Part shown: positions 11,601 through 20,869 of the stretch, one piece after another
Layout: each line of letters starts with the position of its first letter
Position numbering within the stretch: the stretch's first letter is position 1
Origin: Syngnathus acus
Lineage: Eukaryota > Chordata > Actinopteri > Syngnathiformes > Syngnathidae
Direction of reading: 5' to 3'
Assembly: GCF_901709675.1 (NCBI RefSeq)
Contig: NC_051096.1
Span: forward strand, 2,323,001-2,387,000
Length of the DNA stretch: 64,000 bases
The notes under the pieces: model-generated
Database searches by the model: none
Told to the model about the DNA's origin: nothing
Seen by the model: the letters and a program-made list of their open reading frames with translations, nothing else
Made by a program: the position numbers and the translations under genes

Positions 11601-12142
11601 ATCCATTAGTTTATTATATCTAATTGTTGCTCCATTGTTTGTTCATATGTGCAAGGTGTATTCATATAACTGTGTCTGTCAAAACCTATTCCATCTTGTA
11701 GAACCTCCCTAAACATGATTCAACCTTAAAAAACAATTGAGTGTTTCTTATGGAAAGCGGCCATTTACTGATTGAAGAGCACCTAGCCGCTAATAAAGGC
11801 CGGAGTGATTTTTTTTCCCAAACTACAAAAAGTATGGAATGGAAATGTCACAGTCAAAAGGAATCACTCGAACCATCTAAAAGTCACGAGTCCCGAAAAT
11901 GTCAACGTGAACGTCACATCTCCCATCTTTGCTCGCCGCCATGCCGTTCACACTCATCAAATGCATGGTGTCCTGTTGTCACTCAGGTTGTCATCAAGTG
12001 CGCCGACGATCATTTCCAGATCTTAATCAACGGCCTCGACGAGGTGACTTACAAATACAGAGAGGCCAATCTACAAAGCATCGCGCAGATGAACGTGTGG
12101 GGTCACGTGTCCATCAAGGAGATCAAGAAAAGCTCCGCTTAG
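1..12142 (+). CDS. Large multi-domain lectin-like protein, 5'-truncated
   Basis: Multi-exon gene already open at base 1; stop at 12,140-12,142. Domain order read from the exons: CTLD A1 (partial), B1, C1, A2, B2, C2, A3, B3, SUEL/Gal-lectin, discoidin (F5/8C), LCCL, CTLD, galectin-like. The CTLD part resembles the tandem CTLDs of the mannose receptor/PLA2R family, but the C-terminal half is not that family's transmembrane tail, and I see no membrane segment before the stop. Nearly all introns are phase-consistent (about 40 exons). The exception is the discoidin-to-LCCL junction (exon end 9,521 leaves 1 nt; exon 9,693 needs 2). So a missed small exon, an indel or a gene boundary there is possible. 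The likely role is secreted or extracellular carbohydrate recognition, inferred from the domains. Cysteine pairs are mostly kept, but classical EPN/QPD mannose- or galactose-type motifs are not obvious. Confidence is high for the domains and moderate for one continuous gene. Confidence 0.8.
2738..5107 (+). other. Second CTLD triplet (A2-B2-C2) of the lectin gene
   Basis: Exons: A2 2738-2893, 2998-3065, 3130-3253; linker 3332-3373; B2 3449-3616, 3737-3856, 3931-4044; C2 4314-4522, 4592-4701, 4867-4982, 5051-5107. Exon lengths and phases nearly repeat the first triplet, and long stretches are almost identical in DNA, introns included. The donor after B2 (position 4,045) reads GC (agag|gcatga) where B1 has GT. 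If it is not used, the frame runs into a TGA at 4,051. C2 ends with a short exon starting with Asp-Cys-Pro, which links to the next A module. Confidence 0.85.
5187..8269 (+). other. Third CTLD pair (A3-B3) of the lectin gene
   Basis: Exons: A3 5187-5342, 5454-5524, 5662-5782; linker 5857-5898; B3 5978-6139, 7954-8073, 8147-8269. The same A-linker-B layout as upstream, but no C module follows; the gene goes straight to a short linker exon and a different lectin fold. The first B3 intron is about 1.8 kb, against about 110-120 bp in B1 and B2. The extra length includes a transposon (6656-7472). B3 keeps the N-terminal cysteines (KTCGWW, NFCYL) lost from B1. Confidence 0.83.
6656..7472 (+). mobile_element. 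Non-autonomous hAT transposon with 8-bp target-site duplication
   Basis: The element starts cagtgtttgtcaacc and ends in its inverted complement, gattgacaaacactg. Both ends are flanked by a perfect 8-bp direct repeat, agctaatc (6648-6655 and 7473-7480), the target size of hAT transposases. Inside (about 6910-7200) is the start of a ZBED5-like hAT transposase: a [10 protein letters not shown] stretch, then a BED-type region with [10 protein letters not shown], broken by at least one frameshift near 7,098 and ending early. The catalytic part is missing, so it cannot move on its own. It lies in the first B3 intron of the lectin gene, in the same orientation. Confidence 0.92.
8329..8926 (+). other. 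SUEL/rhamnose-binding-type (Gal_Lectin) domain of the lectin gene
   Basis: Linker exon 8329-8358, then domain exons 8438-8581 and 8674-8823, and a short exon 8869-8926. The first domain exon has the family signature of a Cys-rich start, then [11 protein letters not shown] and a CPT step. The second has a Cys near ALPHYRRKC and ends KYLHMVYSC. This spacing is typical of the SUEL-type domains of fish egg rhamnose-binding lectins and latrophilins. All junctions are in phase 1. The family binds L-rhamnose or D-galactose; binding here is inferred only. Confidence 0.82.
8970..9521 (+). other. Discoidin (F5/8 type C) domain of the lectin gene
   Basis: Exons 8970-9091, 9161-9321, 9398-9521. The sequence follows the family order: [15 protein letters not shown] near the start, a Cys-Trp, SWIQVNLG at the core strand, a Cys partway, then [10 protein letters not shown] and a final LLGC. 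These domains bind glycans or phospholipid head groups. The acceptor used for the first exon is the second of two nearby AGs; the first would bring in a stop at once. The domain ends with one leftover base at 9,521. Confidence 0.8.
9693..10283 (+). other. LCCL domain of the lectin gene
   Basis: Exons 9693-9759, 10036-10169, 10240-10283. Recognisable LCCL features are a CPPKC start, VTGTLVYNE, then the signature [16 protein letters not shown], and NGITSL near the end. Joins within the domain and on to the next CTLD are phase-consistent. The join from the discoidin exon is not: this exon needs two preceding bases and only one is left. No in-frame bridging exon was found by eye in 9,522-9,692; a candidate at about 9,593-9,616 hits a stop. 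Confidence 0.8.
10357..10968 (+). other. C-terminal CTLD of the lectin gene
   Basis: Exons 10357-10530, 10617-10762, 10834-10968. A complete [13 protein letters not shown] start, GFCYK, the [12 protein letters not shown] helix region, MWTGLTD core, [11 protein letters not shown], and the [12 protein letters not shown] end. Glu-Pro-Lys stands where mannose-type domains have Glu-Pro-Asn, so classical calcium-dependent mannose binding is doubtful. It differs from the A/B/C repeats, and so is probably an older and separate domain. The exon ends in phase 0 and joins the galectin exon in frame. Confidence 0.82.
11160..12142 (+). other. Galectin-like C-terminal domain of the lectin gene
   Basis: Exons 11160-11245, 11309-11486, 11987-12142 (stop). 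The strand order fits a galectin fold: GSMIKLKG, a hydrophobic [20 protein letters not shown] then WNKGEEH, and a last exon with [18 protein letters not shown] and [11 protein letters not shown]. The usual sugar-binding His and the Asn-Pro-Arg are not present at the expected site (LKLNFATKK instead). The Trp and following Glu residues partly remain. The fold is likely; galactoside binding is uncertain. Confidence 0.75.
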
Positions 12143-12529
12143 ACCAGCCTGCGCTAAAATGTGAGGACGGACAAAGTGTCCAAAATGTTTTTGGAACAGT
12201 CTTTTCTACCAGCCATAGATGGTTTGTAGGATAATTGTACAAATGTAACCACTTTATAGTTTAATGTACGATTTAATCTTAGTCTAATTGGCTATTAGAA
12301 AAAGCCGGACTTGCATGCTTGATTGTTTTTTTTTCCGTTTTTTATTGCCTTTGCGCATCCTGGCTTTGTGTTTATTGCACTGAAATGCGCAGTATTTGTA
12401 GTTAAGATAGTTTTCCTGGCCGATCAAGAGACCGTTTTGACTGATTGTATGAGTAATGATAAGAGAATGCAGTTTCTGGAGAATCTGCGTGGATGAAAAT
12501 TTGGGAATGGGGAATGCTAGCGAATGATC

Positions 12530-13290
12530 TAAAAAGTCGAGACAATAGGCAAGAAAAAAATGGTACAATAAGCAAGAAAAATGGTACGTGAGAGAAGTGG
12601 TACGTGAGGAAAAAAAGCGAGGAAAAGCCGTAGGCGAGAGAAAAAAAACGATAAGCGAGGACATAAAATTTTTAAGTGAGAAAAAGGTAAGTAAGAAAAA
12701 CTAAGCGAGAAAAAACTATAGGGAAGAAATACAGGAAGCGAGAAAAAACAATAGGCAAGAAAACCAGTAAGCAAGAAATATGGTAAGCGAGAAAAAACTA
12801 CGGTAAGCGAGAAAAATTCGTACGCGAGAAAAACGGTAGGCAAGAAAAAACACTAAGTGAGAAAAACGGTAAGTGATAAATGGTAAGCGAGAAAAAATGG
12901 TAAGAGTAAAAAAACTGAGAAAAAACGAAGCGGAAAAATACGTAGGTGAGAAAAACGGTAAGCGTGCACTAGGCGGGAAGCAGGTAAATACTGAGCGTAA
13001 GCGTAAGGGAGAAAAACGGTAAGTGAGCTGTAAGCGAGGACAAAATGATAGGCGAGAAAAAACAGTAAGCTTGAACAAAAAATGTAGGTGAGAAAAACGG
13101 TAAGCGCGCACTAAGCAAAAAAAAAAAGGGAAGCAGGAAAATACTAAGCAAAAACGTAAGTGAGAAAAAACGGTGAGCGGTAAGCAAGGAAAAAATGGCC
13201 AGCGGAAAAAAAAAGGTTAAGCTAGAAAAAAAACTAAGCAAAGTGGTAAGTGAGAAAAAAACGTAAGCAAGGAAAGAATTAAGCGGAGAA
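12530..13290. repeat. Degenerate tandem repeat rich in ggtaagcgagaaaaa units
   Basis: About 40 imperfect copies of a roughly 15-17 bp unit (consensus ggtaagcgagaaaaaac) run from about 12,530 to 13,290, just past the lectin stop codon. The strand is strongly purine-biased. The long minus-strand open frames here (Phe/Leu/Ser-rich) are by-products of the repeat, not genes. A possible polyadenylation signal, aataaa, lies after it at 13,379-13,384, so the array may sit in the lectin 3' UTR. Confidence 0.85.
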
Positions 13291-13879
13291 CTAGTCGAGA
13301 GTCCTGTTTGAACGTATATATTTTTTCTTGTTTGATGACAAAAGCCAGTGTAGTGATTTTTTTCTTGTCAACATATTTAATAAAAAATGTGCATGCAAAA
13401 AAGACAATTCAGTGCCTCGATGTGCTGTGTTATTTCATGTTATTTTAAAAAGTAGCTATTTTTCCACTCTAGTGCCATCTACTGGCTCACGTTGGACACA
13501 ATCACTTAATCCCAAATGCCACTTAAAAATCTTTTTCTTTTTAATTCCCAAGAACTGGAATGCACATCACTATCTCACTGCGTCCAAAAACAAAGAAAAT
13601 CTCACTTCCGGTTGTTTTAAAATGCGTAGTGTTTCTCGTGCCGCCACCTAGCGAATGGGAACAAAGAGCAACTCGATGGTAATGGGTGTTTGCCCAATTT
13701 GTTTTTCAGAAATTGTAAGCTTTGACATCACGTGTTGTTTAATTGAGATTGACAAAACACACACACGATTGGTAGATTCAGAATTTATCCTGTTTGAACC
13801 GTCAGAGAAACATGAAAACAGACAAAATTTAATTGTCTGGAGATTCATGCTTTCACTCGAGTTCAAAACAAGTTTGAGT

Positions 13880-14287
13880 GTTCAAAGTGCACGGCCACCC
13901 TTGCGTCTCCTCAGCCGGTATGAACTTGCGAGTGAAGCGTCGGCCTGGCAGTTGCGGCTAAAGGGCTTCTGGCCCGTGCTCGTCCTCATGTGCAGCGCCA
14001 ATTGTATCGCTTTGTGACGTTGTCGCGGCACACAGCGCAGGCGGAGAGGTTCTTGTCAGTGCACGTCCTCATGCGGTCATCCAGGGCGGTAAGGCGGAGC
14101 CACATGGTGAGCAGCTGAAAGGTTTCTCCCCAGTGTGGATGGCGCTCTGACGCCAAGCGATGTTTGAAGATGCGGCGGCAAAACGAGCAGCTGAGCGGCT
14201 AGTCGCCGGCGTGACGTTGCGCGTGGATTTTCAGACGAGCGGCTCCGCTCGCCATTTGCCTTCAGTTGCGTCTCGTCACCGCCGGCT
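13880..14287 (-). pseudogene. Decayed C2H2 zinc-finger array
   Basis: On the minus strand, finger and linker fragments (HTGEKPFSC, CSFCRRIFKH, CAVCRDN, HVHTG-like pieces) occur in shifting frames with in-frame stops. The segment directly follows the stop codon of the upstream gene (14,288). That gene has the N-terminus typical of fish C2H2 proteins, so this is most likely its former finger region, now lost to frameshifts. No intact run of fingers remains. Confidence 0.6.
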
Positions 14288-15917
14288 TCAAGTCTGGTCT
14301 TCTGACGTGCTCGTCATGAGCTCTCTCAGGTACTGTGCGATGGTCTGGATCTTGGGCTCGCCGTCGGGGAAAGCAGCGCTGTGCCCACCTCTCTGCTGCC
14401 TCACCCGTGGAGGTGGCTCATTGGCGTCGAGGGTGGAGGCCTGGCCAGCCGCCCCGCACGTGGCGCAGGCGGAGGGAGCGGGCTTGTCGGCTCGATCGTC
14501 CCGGGCCGCCCTGGGTGACGCCTCAGAAGGGAACTGCAACGCAAAATGATGACCAGATGCCAAACGATGGCTTGCAAAGTCTGAATTTTGCAATTGGAGG
14601 CTGACCTGGCGCGCGACTCGACCACGTCGCTTTTTAATATGAGGGCGCAGGTAGTCAAAGTTGTCAAGAATCCAGCGCTCCGTGGCCGTCAGATGCTCAT
14701 CTGCCCCAGCTGACTTTTTGCTACTGAGCTTGACAAACCTGGTCCGGTAATTCTTCAGGAAGCCCATCACTTGCTCATCTGGCAGACCAAGATCATAAAG
14801 ACCCAATTGTTCCGAGCAGGAAGACGACCAACTTTTTGCTACTTACAACTTGGTGCAGGACGGCCCTTGTGTTCAAAGTGTTCCTTGACAAACTGCCTGA
14901 CCACGGCTCTTTTGATGCCGGGGTCCTTGAACTCGTCCAGACAGGAGTTGTAGAACATGGGGTACTCCTCAAAAAAGGCAGCCAGCAGCCCCTTGTCGGC
15001 CCGCGTCCAAGCGTAACTCGAGCTCCTCCTCCTGTCGTCCTCAACGGAGGTCGAGGACGATGAGTCGTCCGCAAGCTCCACCGCAAGCTCGACGGCGTCT
15101 TCCCATCCCGAAGGAACATCTTCCCCAGCGGAAACATCGGCGACCCGCACCGGCTCCACCAGCCCGCTCCCCACCTTCCTCTTGCAGCCTCGTTTGCTCT
15201 TGACTAGCAGGGTGGACAATGCGACCAGAAAACGTTGGCCGCACACAATCAAGTTTGACAAAAAAAGATGGCTCGGGTGCCTCACCCGCGAGCGTCTCTC
15301 TCGCATGCTCCTCCTCATCGTTCCTTTCCTTTTTCACGCAGAGGAGCGCTGCTTCATGTTGCCGCTCTGGCGCAACGCCTAGAAGAAGAGCAAGGCATCG
15401 TTTGGATTTTCTCCACATGACAGTTGGTAGGGCGTCTCACTTGGAGGTGGCAACCAAACTCACTTGGCAAGCGAGAGTGCTGCTCATCCTCCTCTGTTTC
15501 CTCCTTGTTTTCTTTTTTGACAGAAGGAGGCTCTGCGTCGTGCTGCCGCCGCTGCTGCTGCTCTGGGAGAACGTCTGGAGAAACAAATGCACACAATTCT
15601 TATTTGTTCACAATATCGACAGCTCCTCCAAATTTAAGGAAAAGCCTTTTTTCTTTCTCATCGTACCAGAACGATTGAGCCTCACCTAAAACAATTCAAG
15701 TGCCGAACAAACCTGCTCGATGTATCCCATCTTCGACTGGCTCCACGAAAACGGCGTCCAGCAGTTGTCGTTGTCGCTCGATCTCCTCTTTGGATCGGCA
15801 AAGTTGCTCCTCGTACTCGGCGATGGTACTTTCGAACAGTCCGAAGATTTCTTCCATGGCGACATTGAGTCGCTCGTTCACCAAGACTCTCAGCATCCGG
15901 ACTTTGCACATCTCCAA
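14288..15917 (-). CDS. Zinc-finger-protein-type N-terminus joined to a MADF-like domain
   Basis: Six exons (complement): 15713-15917, 15464-15574, 15286-15378, 14847-15203, 14606-14778, 14288-14533, adding to 1,185 nt (394 aa) in frame. Exon 1 (MCKVRMLRVLVNERL, then EEIFGLFESTIAEYEEQL) matches the standard N-terminus of a large group of fish C2H2 proteins. Exons 2 and 3 are two copies of the acidic PEQ/PERQ...VKKE module that normally leads to the fingers. Exons 4-5 hold a MADF-like region (FFEEYPMFYN, FKDPGIKRAVV, MGFLKNYRTRF). The last exon is low-complexity with a CATC pair and no fingers. A start at 15,911 (second Met) is equally possible. The likely role is nuclear DNA or chromatin binding, by inference. 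The donor of exon 3 (gcgg|gtgagg) and the exon 5 acceptor were chosen by phase. Confidence 0.62.
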
Positions 15918-16860
15918 AGCTGACTAGTTTCCACTCGCCTCCTCTACTGGCTTCGGAAGCAAACGACCTACCGGAGTTAGCCTCAAACACATAAAAGATG
16001 CGGTGCACGTGAGCAACTATAAAAACAAAACACGTGTCACTAGACAATTTAAACTCAGTTTTAATACTCTTAAAAACATTCAAATACCGCCTAGCTGATG
16101 TGTCGCTCACCCACACCCAGTCACCCGCACCCTCGACCACTAATCGACCCTGTCATATAAAACATTTACCACACAGTAATCATAAAAAAACACTGAACTA
16201 CAAAACCAATAATTACGAGATTGGAAGATTCCCTGCTACACCCAGTGCAGCGTGAGCCCAGCGGTCTCGCTGCCGCCGGAACCTGGCACTTCACGCTAAC
16301 TTAGCATTTCCTGTTTACACCGGAAGTCCTCTGTCCAAAAGCAAGAGCGCCCTCCTGTGGTGCCACTCGTCACACTTGCCATCAGCCGCACTTGAAATGC
16401 CGTGATAGTCGGTCGGGAAGGCGGAAGAGGAGGAGGAGCTTCAAGTGAAGGATGCTGCGAGCCCTTCTTCTCACGCAGCGTCGTGCTAATCATGAGTTTT
16501 CATTTTACACACACCTTCCTGACGCAGAACCTCGCTTAATTGTTGGGTTTGCGCCTTTTCGATGAAGGCCGCTCGTTCGTAGGTCACTCAAACAGGCATC
16601 TGCGACCCCCCCCCCCCCTTCCTCCCTCACAGCTCTACTCGCATCCTCTCTCTCTTTCTCGCGTCGTGTACGCCTCGCCTCGAGTCAGGCGCATCATCTC
16701 ATCTCCTCTTCTCACGGACGCCAAAAGCAAGAAAATGCTGCGCGATGACGGCGGAACGAGCGTGAGGATGCGAGGCGGCCTAGTGTAGTGTCTTTTTGGG
16801 GGCTGTGAAAGACTGCGTCTTGTCTTGAAGGGGAAAAACAAAAACAAATCCGCATCCAGG

Positions 16861-19146
16861 ATGTCCACTGCGCCTGCTGCGGCCGACGAGAGCCAGAGGA
16901 ACTCTCGTAAGCAAACTTGCTGCTTTTAATTTGACACACAATTTGACACTTAAAAGTGTGAAGCTAACCATGGAGCAGGAATTCAGAATTGGAACTTGAG
17001 GCGACCTGAGAGATGTAGAAATTTCTCAGGTCAGCTTCAAATGAATTTTTGTTAATTCTTGTTGAAAAATGAGCACAAGCGTGATGATAACCATAGAGCA
17101 GTAAATGGTGGATGATATTTAATTGAATTTATTTTTGCAAACAAATGCGTATTGCAGATGGATATGGCAGTTAGTAACTAAGTTCCAATTACGTGACATC
17201 ATGCACCACCGTCGTAAACCAAGGTGCGCCCATTCGAATGTCGACGCCGCTGTTTGTGACTGGCTGCGGTTTTAGCCACGCCCCCAAATCAATAAATTGT
17301 TGAAGACACCAGATCTCCAAATTTACAGGGAGGCCTATGCAAATAACACTTGGTTGGTGCCTTGTTTGAGCTTTCTCATCATTTGGGTGCTGCGTGGATC
17401 GATTAAAGCACCTGCCACCAACGTGGACGTTCTAATCCCTTTTCTTTGCACTTTGTTCCTCCTTCTTGTAAGCTCAACTACATTTTGCGCCGCCTGCCAC
17501 GTCTTCTTGCTGCTCCGGGGGCTTCTATTTTTAGCGGTAGCTCATATTTAGCTCACGGGGTCTTTTATGCTGCTTCGCAGATATCAAAAGGGCGCTTACA
17601 TGCAATCACATGGAGCAAAGAAGTCGAGGGGAGCCATTTGTGCCCGCCGCACGTACAAACGAAGGCCCGGCCTTGGCTTCCACCAATCGTGACGTTCTCT
17701 TTCTGTGCACCCTGAAATGTTTGCAGCGGAGGTGGACTGTGATCCCACGCCCAAGGGGTCCCGCTCTCAGTGTGCTGACGCTGGCGATGACGGGCAGCGG
17801 AAGCCGAAAGACAAACATAAGCTGCTGGAGGAGGCCTTCCAGCAGGATGTGGAGCAGTACCTGTCCACAGGTTACCTCCAGATCGTCGAGAGGAGAGGTG
17901 AGAGGCCACGGCTATCTGCTCTTTGGATCTCGGCCACCCAACTACACCGGGCTGACTCCGTTTTGGCCGCCCTCAAATCTGGAGCACGAGTCTTATTTCT
18001 TGGTCACGATTTCTTCGGAATGCCATGTAAGAGCGTTTAAACGGCTGTCAAATCTGGCAGTGCAAAAGTACGCTTGACGCGTCCAAATTGCAATTGAGAC
18101 CGGGAGCTCCTCATCTTGTTTTTTTAAGCTTCAAAAGGGCAACGGCGGAGTGAGCCCAGCGTAGTTGTCAGTGTCTCCTGGGTGGGAGTGTGATAACATG
18201 AGCCCCCTCCCCATGGTGTCCTTCTTCTTCTTTCTTGTGCTGTCCCTCCCACGCGACTCGGCGAACCCGCTCCGCCCTCCTGATTTCCTCGAGGTACGCT
18301 AGCCAATAATGTCTTCTCTAACTGTCTGCAAGAGCCAATCGTCTCCTTCCGACTCACGTAGGGGGGTGGGGCATCTCCTCATTGCCCCATCCTCTGCACG
18401 CCCCTGATTAAGGAGAAAAATAGATAAACAAATTTAACTATAATCTTTCATTGTTTTGCAACATTCCCTTTGCTTTCATCCTTGTGCCAATGTTGCTAAA
18501 GCTAAAGTTCATCCGTTCTTGCTTTGCTTTGCCTGGAGTCAGTCATTTGCCGCCCCCTACTGGACGCCCGCTGCGCTAAACTATAGTGACAGCCACTGCC
18601 TTTTCCTTGTTGTCCGCGTTGCCGGGGCGGGGTGGGGGTCGCAGGGCCAACAGGCAGCATGTCGTCCATGGAGGTCAACGTGGACATGCTGGAGCAGATG
18701 GACCTGATGGACATGTCGGACCAAGAGGCGATCGACGTCTTCCTGCACTCGGGCGGAGAGGACAACAGCGCCGCCTCGCCCGTCGCGGGTGCTTCCTCCG
18801 TTTCTTGCAACATGACACTTTTTACGTTTTCACTGAATACTTAAGTCATCATGTGAAAGACTTACTTTGACGTGAGTGGAGTTTTGTTTTATTGTGGCGT
18901 GTCTTGCATGCAGCAGGTCCCGAGTCTTTGAGCGCCGAGCTCAGCCTTGCGGTTCCCACTCAGACCGAGCTGCGCCTCAAGATGACGTCGGCGTGCGCTG
19001 ACGGCGATGAGGAAGAGGACTTGGAGGAAGAGGAGGAAGGGCAAGAGGAGGAAGGCGCCAGGAGGACCATAAGGAGGAGGAGGAGAAAGAGGGCTCCCCC
19101 GCTCGTGCCAACGCCCGGCCATCAAGGCGGGACCCCGAATCTTTGA
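16861..19146 (+). CDS. dtnbp1: Short dysbindin-like protein, no coiled coil
   Basis: Four exons: 16861-16906, 17727-17897, 18645-18788, 18914-19146; 594 nt, 197 aa, all phases agree. Exon 1 gives 15 residues ([15 protein letters not shown]). Exon 2 carries [19 protein letters not shown]. Exon 3 has [20 protein letters not shown] and [15 protein letters not shown], and exon 4 the GPES...LAVP...ELR region. These match the C-terminal half of dysbindin (DTNBP1) almost residue for residue, much better than DBNDD1 or DBNDD2. Full-length dysbindin is about 350 aa and starts with a coiled coil that binds BLOC-1 partners; no such exons are seen upstream, where another gene lies. The tail is acidic, then Arg/Lys-rich. 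It is either a paralog that kept only the dysbindin domain or a short isoform. The exon 4 acceptor could also be 18,917, which removes one Ala. Confidence 0.75.
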
Positions 19147-19651
19147 GGGTTTGGAAGAAAGAGAAAAGCTCACCCCACTCCGCAACTGCCACATGACGTC
19201 TGCCTTAAAGAAAAAAATACAAGAATCCTATGACGACTATGATGAGCACATCATCTGCGCTCAGGTCGATATTTGGTGGTATGATTTGGATTCCGACCAA
19301 CATCAAGTGTTGAGAACGAGCACACGGCGACAGCTATATATCATCAAAAGAAACCAGATTTTTTTAGTTTGTTCTTAAGCTTTATTAGTGTCGGAAATTT
19401 TGAGGAAAATGTGACCATCAATCATAGAAGAAGAAATGGACCTTTACCTTCACTGTTTTGATTTTCTTATATATACGAAATGTTGGGATTTACACTTGGC
19501 GTGCGCACGCGCCTGCACTTTTATCCCTACTGAAGAGTTGTTGATATTTTGAGTGCGCTGTGTCGAAATATTTACTGTCCTGTGTCTGTTGTTACTCTGT
19601 TGCAAAGAAAGAATTAAAAGTTCACCTGAGGACATTGTGTTGTGTTCATGA

Positions 19652-20002
19652 ACCAGGAGATGGCGACAGCGTGGCGCCAGAACATCATGCTGTGTTCTGC
19701 AAGGTTGTCGAATCTCTCACTTCGTTTTTGTGGCGTGAAATTGCAGCAACTGCTTCCGCGCGAAACCAAATCATGCAGTCGTCGTGACAGGTCACCAGAT
19801 AGCGCTCGTGCGCAAAGGCGCCCTTCAACAATCAGGAGAAGGAAAAAATCATGTGACTTGTCATGATAACTGCTTTTGGTGTCTTCAATTTCACGCCACA
19901 AAATTGAGTCAATCACATTCCATAAAGATCCGACTCTCATAATGAGTGTCATTGCAGAACATTCCGTCGTCTTCAGGCCCTACTCTGTCGCCATCTCCTG
20001 GT
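19652..20002. repeat. Palindromic element with long imperfect inverted arms
   Basis: The ends are exact complements, accaggagatggcgacag at 19,652 and its reverse complement ending at 20,002. Further in, gtggcgtgaaattg (about 19,731) pairs with caatttcacgccac (about 19,887), and tgttctgcaa pairs with ttgcagaaca. Arms are about 110-140 bp around a central loop. This suggests a small foldback DNA element. I saw no clear target duplication. Confidence 0.7.
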
Positions 20003-20849
20003 GAGTCTGTGAAATGCTGTCGCTGACAACTTCTGGGAATTCAAAACAAATAGATTAGGTGTTTTTTCAAGTCTGTCTCGAACTAAATTGAATTTTCGTT
20101 GAAATATTGACTTAAAATCAAACTCAAATTTCTTATCGCGTTCTAGTCAACGAATAAATTCCATCTTAAAAATATAATGAGTCGTTTTCTAAACGTTGCC
20201 AAAAGAGACACGGACTGTTTGTCTGGTCAGGAATTATCGTTTTTATTTGAATGTTGTTGTTTTTATAGGTTACCTTTTTGTAACTCTCTTTTTGTTGTTT
20301 TTTCAAACTTGCTTTTTAGGAAATTTCTGTCTGATTTGTTTTTTGCATTGTACTTGTTTTTTAATTTTTTTTTTCGATGCGTCATTATCATCTCAGCATT
20401 CGCATGTGCAGTTTTCTTCTCTCTCCCGGAATCGCAATATCGCGCCGTCTTTCACAAGGCAATGTGAGAAAAGTGGTCCGCGTCACGAAGGGTGTTAATT
20501 TGAGCGCGTTATAATTTTCTTCTTGTCGAAGCAGCTCCGCGCGCCATGCACGCGCACCCCCATAGGAACTGTGCACCCGAAATAGCCATGATTGACAGGT
20601 ACAGAATCATAGTTACTATAACAACTAGCGACTGGCTCTCATGAGCGCGCGCATTTCCTCCCACCACCTTAGCACCTCGCCCTTTTTCATTTTCTTGCGC
20701 GCACCGCCCCCTCCCCTTCCCCACTCCAAAGTGTGTGTGGGTGTCGAGGGAGGAAAGAGATTATGAAAAAGAAAAAATAGATGGCAATATTCTTTCACGC
20801 CGAGATGCCTGCATGGCACCGTTCATTGGATATAACCTGTGTGGGAGAT

Positions 20850-20869
20850 GGGGGGGGGGGGGGGGGGGG
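20850..20869. repeat. Poly-G tract (about 20 G)
   Basis: An uninterrupted G homopolymer in intergenic DNA. Length may vary between individuals and is hard to sequence. Confidence 0.9.

Noticed and set aside
12284-13241. Several long Phe/Leu/Ser-rich minus-strand frames resembling membrane proteins
   Set aside because: They are produced by the purine-rich tandem repeat read on the other strand; there is no codon structure or homology.
14160-14604. Plus-strand frames of 90-130 codons
   Set aside because: Antisense to the minus-strand gene and its zinc-finger relic; GC-rich shadow frames.
16861-19146. Assignment of the dysbindin-domain gene to dbndd2
   Set aside because: The [19 protein letters not shown] exon and [15 protein letters not shown] match dysbindin itself; DBNDD2 differs at most of these positions.
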